From Steromphala cineraria (taxonomy: Eukaryota > Mollusca > Gastropoda > Trochida > Trochidae): a DNA stretch of 64,000 nt. Of the stretch, positions 63,101 to 64,000 are shown piece by piece. Below the pieces are notes generated by a model, which saw only the letters and a program-made list of their open reading frames with translations, had not been told where the DNA came from and did not search any database. The stretch covers positions 53,464,289-53,528,288 of the forward strand of contig OU744731.1 of assembly GCA_916613615.1 (NCBI GenBank), read 5' to 3'. The position numbers and the translations under genes were made by a program. How positions within the stretch are numbered: the first letter of the stretch is position 1; each line of letters starts with the position of its first letter.

Positions 63101-64000
63101 TTTGATTTATTAGTACATATACATAACACTGGTAACGTTTAACATTGCGGCCATGGAACATTGTAATCACAAGTTGTACATATAACTATTCAACGGGTAG
63201 AGTAAGTATATAAAAAAGCTAAGATAATTTCCATTCTGTCTACAAAACTTAACAGCAATAGGATCATTAATTTGTAACAAATATTCTCTCAACAGATAAC
63301 TAACATGAAAGACAATGGGAATGACGTATCATGTACCTGCTAAAATGACCACCCGCTCTATGAGACCTACTCGGTTTTTACCTGTGTAATTTTATTACTG
63401 TCATTTACAATCCACAGAGTATCTTTCTTAAAATTTTATTTGGTTTTGATAAGCTACAAAATATCTAATATGCTGATTGAAGTTCATATCACATCACTGG
63501 ACTTGCAGATATATCCATTTATGCATAATATCTCAAAAATGCTTGATTTTATGGGAAAATCAAGAAAACATCTCAAATACGTTTAATATTCGAAATTATG
63601 CATCCAATTAATATGCCTATTAGTTACAATACCTAATAAACACTATCGAATCGAATTCATCTTCCTGTCAGCTTATGACAAGGTTTCAGAATTACGTTTG
63701 GCGAATTTCCTCGCGCAACTTGAGGCACATTGTCCGGTTTTCGATCAAAATCCCGACTTGCTGGCCGTATTTTCGCTCTAATGTACTGATACCTTAACTT
63801 GTTATTTTCAGTAAAAGTTAGTGGTTCCCGATGTAATAACATCGATTTCAAAATTTGACATATGTGATCCTATCAACATACTCTGTGTCTCTTTAAGGTC
63901 CCGTTGATTTTACCGACTTGAAGGTTGCATTCCTTGATGCTCTGGCGCACATCCGTGACACCGATCCATGGAATATTGCTATCAAATGTCCTGACCTTTT
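51086..64000 (+). CDS. Gene C: TIR-like and 113-residue-domain protein, 3' end beyond window
   Basis: Exons 51086-51154, 51498-51572, 51947-51995, 54009-54083, 55192-55329, 56025-56138, 59085-59134, 59791-59971, 61680-62030, 62618-62746 and 63898 to the edge join in phase (about 444 residues so far). Order: short N-terminus, TIR-like domain, beta module, 113-residue domain, Ser/Pro linker, then the start of an unrecognised region. It parallels gene B exon by exon at its N-terminal half but is far more diverged than A is from B. Whether macro domains follow cannot be seen. Confidence 0.65.
51498..51572 (+). CDS. Gene C exon: linker
   Basis: 75 nt, phase 0, TTTCATAG to GTGTGT. It encodes MASLHEASNDIRPDHSQEQE and NFKGQ. 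It could also be the true start, since it begins with ATG. Confidence 0.5.
51947..51995 (+). CDS. Gene C exon: linker before TIR-like domain
   Basis: 49 nt, phase 0 in and 1 out. It encodes AAELPHNGLKTADCNI; same slot as 19538-19583. Confidence 0.55.
52490..53690 (-). pseudogene. Non-LTR retrotransposon RT fragment in gene C intron
   Basis: On the minus strand: FNMSTNRAKTKIIVFKNGGK, YKYLGVYFTNHLSW, then after a frameshift SPILLYGAEVWGLDAFDIIE and MKKFLGVKST, and finally LTRFRFSSHELLIETGRYVG and CKMCNLNVIEDEYHFLCVC. No RNase H; CR1/L2-like. The 3' end has GGCCTGTGGCCTCC and AATAAAGATTGATAAATTGATA. Broken by frameshifts and stops. Confidence 0.8.
54009..54083 (+). CDS. Gene C exon: TIR-like domain, start
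   Basis: 75 nt, phase 1 in and out, CTACTACAG to GTGAGT. It encodes VILCSNEDICKDFLLNSGCK and VHVCT, paralogous to gene B 20064-20165. Confidence 0.75.
54154..54410. mobile_element. MITE, family CATCCTGTCTCAGGG, copy 3
   Basis: Complete copy, CATCCTGTCTCAGGGTACGA to TCCTGAGACAGGATG, with internal inverted GAAGCTAGATTCGCTCGCGC. Flanks ACATTAAA and ACATTTAA suggest an 8-9-bp duplication. Confidence 0.85.
54411..55191 (+). other. Gene C intron
   Basis: AT-rich; nothing recognised. Confidence 0.4.
55192..55329 (+). CDS. Gene C exon: TIR-like domain, middle
   Basis: 138 nt, phase 1 in and out, TTATTTCAG to GTAAGT. It encodes DKSAFTEEKTPVTSLMSVFL and IVDVQMHDNLMTKKGLLRKS, then VNKYFL. Homologous to gene B 20390-20524, one codon longer. 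Confidence 0.75.
56025..56138 (+). CDS. Gene C exon: TIR-like domain, later strands
   Basis: 114 nt, phase 1 in and out, TTTTTTCAG to GTAAGG. It encodes YVAKEKAKFWVVNQCAENIE and FNAVFYQLPTQCRHEFK. Corresponds to the first part of gene B 20747-20946. Confidence 0.7.
56491..57639. mobile_element. CATTCGRAAC element, copy 2, nested
   Basis: Starts CATTCGGAAC, ends GTTTCGAATG, with the last ~36 bp duplicated (GTGGCTCTCG(T/A)AGTTTCG twice). Flanks ACCTAGATCC and GCCTAGATCC are a 10-bp duplication with one mismatch. Carries the helicase fragment at 56690-56815. Interrupted inside by TAGGGACCGCACGG sequence from 56816. Confidence 0.85.
56690..56815 (+). pseudogene. RecQ-like helicase fragment inside a DNA transposon
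   Basis: Encodes KEKQIEILKYAYNNQDCIGV and LPTGFGKSIIFQLLPWLLQK. The sequence has Q-motif-like spacing followed by Walker A (TGFGKS), as in RecQ-family SF2 helicases. It stops where the TAGGGACCGCACGG element begins. The parent transposon probably encoded a helicase, as some Academ and Kolobok lineages do, but their target duplications are 3-4 bp, not ~10. Confidence 0.65.
58260..58408 (+). CDS. Possible alternative last exon of gene C, poly-Asp tail
   Basis: CTTTATAG acceptor, phase 1, so it joins 56138 in frame. It encodes GVLVATTKEPDEESQGQVES, TSSES, twelve Asp, then TEEENDDEDANE and a stop. It would yield a 222-residue TIR-like-only protein. It competes with the exon at 59085, which enters in the same phase. 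The (GAT)n run is a microsatellite in coding frame. Confidence 0.45.
58528..58757. repeat. Dispersed repeat, copy 1
   Basis: CAGCTGCGTATCTTAAGTTTG ... CATTCCCAAACCATATTTCGGG ... GATAGACAGATGGGG; second copy at 61158-61378. Confidence 0.75.
59085..59134 (+). CDS. Gene C exon: end of TIR-like domain
   Basis: 50 nt, phase 1 in and 0 out, CATTGCTAG to a consensus donor GTAAGT. It encodes GCPKEIPNYMVFALNTQ. It aligns with LPEDVLEHKDIFISTEN of gene B and leaves in the same phase, which supports it despite its size. Confidence 0.6.
59412..59776. mobile_element. TTAA-flanked MITE, copy 10
   Basis: TTAAAGCGGCAGTTGCACG to CGTGCTACTGCTCCTTTAA; ends 14 bases before the next exon. Confidence 0.9.
59791..59971 (+). 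CDS. Gene C exon: beta-rich module
   Basis: 181 nt, phase 0 in and 1 out, ATGACCAG to GTAGGC. It encodes LALVHFYVKHRVADGDVTVD, VGNHHTMEATISTDKVV and LGENNTMDITIG. An alternative acceptor at 59831 (GTAGCAG/AT) would give phase 1 as in gene B; 59791 is preferred because it fits the phase of 59134. Confidence 0.65.
60021..60449. mobile_element. DNA element with ACCCGTGCTAAAAGTATTCG ends
   Basis: Left ACCCGTGCTAAAAGTATTCG (TCATTT follows) and right CAAATGACGAATACTTTTGG (CACGGGT follows) are inverted repeats of ~27 bp. The interior includes a copy of the AAAGTGACACAGAGTA end. No ORF. Confidence 0.75.
60515..60775. repeat. TTAGTAAGCTTACTAA palindrome array, left
   Basis: At least eight perfect or near copies of the palindrome TTAGTAAGCTTACTAA with linkers ATTCATT, plus two copies of CTCTTCCTATTTGATGATTT. 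Confidence 0.9.
61158..61378. repeat. Dispersed repeat, copy 2
   Basis: Matches 58528-58757 (CAGCTGCATGCCATAAGTTTG; CATTCCCAAACCATATTTCGGG). Confidence 0.75.
61380..61522. repeat. TTAGTAAGCTTACTAA palindrome array, right
   Basis: Five or six copies of TTAGTAAG(C/A)TTACTAA. Together with 60515-60775 it brackets ~600 bp, perhaps as terminal arrays of one element. Confidence 0.85.
61680..62030 (+). CDS. Gene C exon: ~113-residue unknown domain
   Basis: 351 nt, phase 1 in and out, GTTTTTAG to GTAAGC. It encodes VNKSKTPDLRVHITSNDPEI, VTLGSVVIDIVVEPGQ, WINSVLDTVL and VVPEGVTLNLGVTSNQVVPL. Aligned with RVHVVIKTDP, GSIIIELDIAPG, VIPEG and NVIPVSKL in genes A and B. Diverged but the same domain. Confidence 0.8.
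62237..62563. mobile_element. TTAA-flanked MITE, copy 11
   Basis: TTAAAGGGGCAGTAGCACG to CGTGCTACTGTCCCTTTATA. Confidence 0.85.
62618..62746 (+). CDS. Gene C exon: Ser/Pro-rich linker
   Basis: 129 nt, phase 1 in and out, TTATTTCAG to a weak donor GTTGGT. It encodes ELLRKVQGGAPEVGKTSSSP and VQELDEMLMSVLKFGVA. The frame stays open for about 60 codons past the donor, so this end is uncertain, but the phase fits the next exon. Confidence 0.5.
63410..63897. mobile_element. Dispersed element, end AAAGTGACACAGAGTA, inverted copy
   Basis: Reverse orientation relative to 17088-17540. Its terminal ...ATACTCTGTGTCTCTTTAAG runs directly into the next gene C exon. Confidence 0.75.
63898..64000 (+). CDS. 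Gene C exon cut by the window edge
   Basis: Acceptor CTCTTTAAG, phase 1 in. It encodes GPVDFTDLKVAFLDALAHIR and DTDPWNIAIKCPDL and continues. Unrecognised; start of a further domain. Confidence 0.55.

Overview
This is eukaryotic, AT-rich, intron-dense DNA, most probably from a bivalve mollusc or another lophotrochozoan. Short coding exons with GT/AG borders are scattered through long introns. There are many MITEs, several 5'-truncated non-LTR retrotransposons, and multi-gene tandem duplication of macro-domain genes. No name can be given from sequence alone, so the genes are called A, B and C here. All three read on the + strand.

Gene A (149-11533) is the 3' part of a gene that begins before the window. 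Eleven phase-compatible exons encode 542 residues: an unrecognised ~113-residue domain, a coiled-coil-like linker, two macro (ADP-ribose-binding type) domains and a stop. Gene B (18038 to about 36507, with a decayed last exon near 39163) is a paralogue that is complete at its 5' end. It encodes an acidic N-terminus, a ~146-residue alpha/beta domain that I read as TIR-like, a short beta-rich module, the same 113-residue domain, the linker and one macro domain. Its second macro domain has been lost. Its linker exons are duplicated in tandem, and 5.5 kb of repeats, minisatellite and an exon relic sit inside the duplicated block. Gene C (51086 to beyond the right edge) is a more diverged member. 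It has the same N-terminal order (TIR-like, beta module, 113-residue domain), and its 3' end is off the window. One possible alternative last exon (58260-58408) would give a short product with a poly-aspartate tail.

A TIR-like domain and ADP-ribose-binding macro domains in one protein suggest nucleotide or ADP-ribose signalling or immunity. That is inference: the catalytic residues of a TIR NADase are not evident.

Between and inside the genes lies a dense repeat landscape. It includes 11 copies of a TTAA-flanked ~360-bp MITE, several MITE families with 8-10-bp target duplications, and nested elements at 44.0-45.6 kb and 56.4-58.2 kb. The second nest carries a RecQ-like helicase fragment. A twin-primed (internally inverted) non-LTR element with RNase H and a 15-bp target duplication lies at 40.09-41.88 kb. 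Other non-LTR fragments lie at 37.8, 48.8-49.6 and 52.5-53.7 kb, and there is a 21-bp minisatellite and a palindrome-rich array. Exon borders were assigned by eye from splice signals, reading phase and paralogue comparison. No tool was run.
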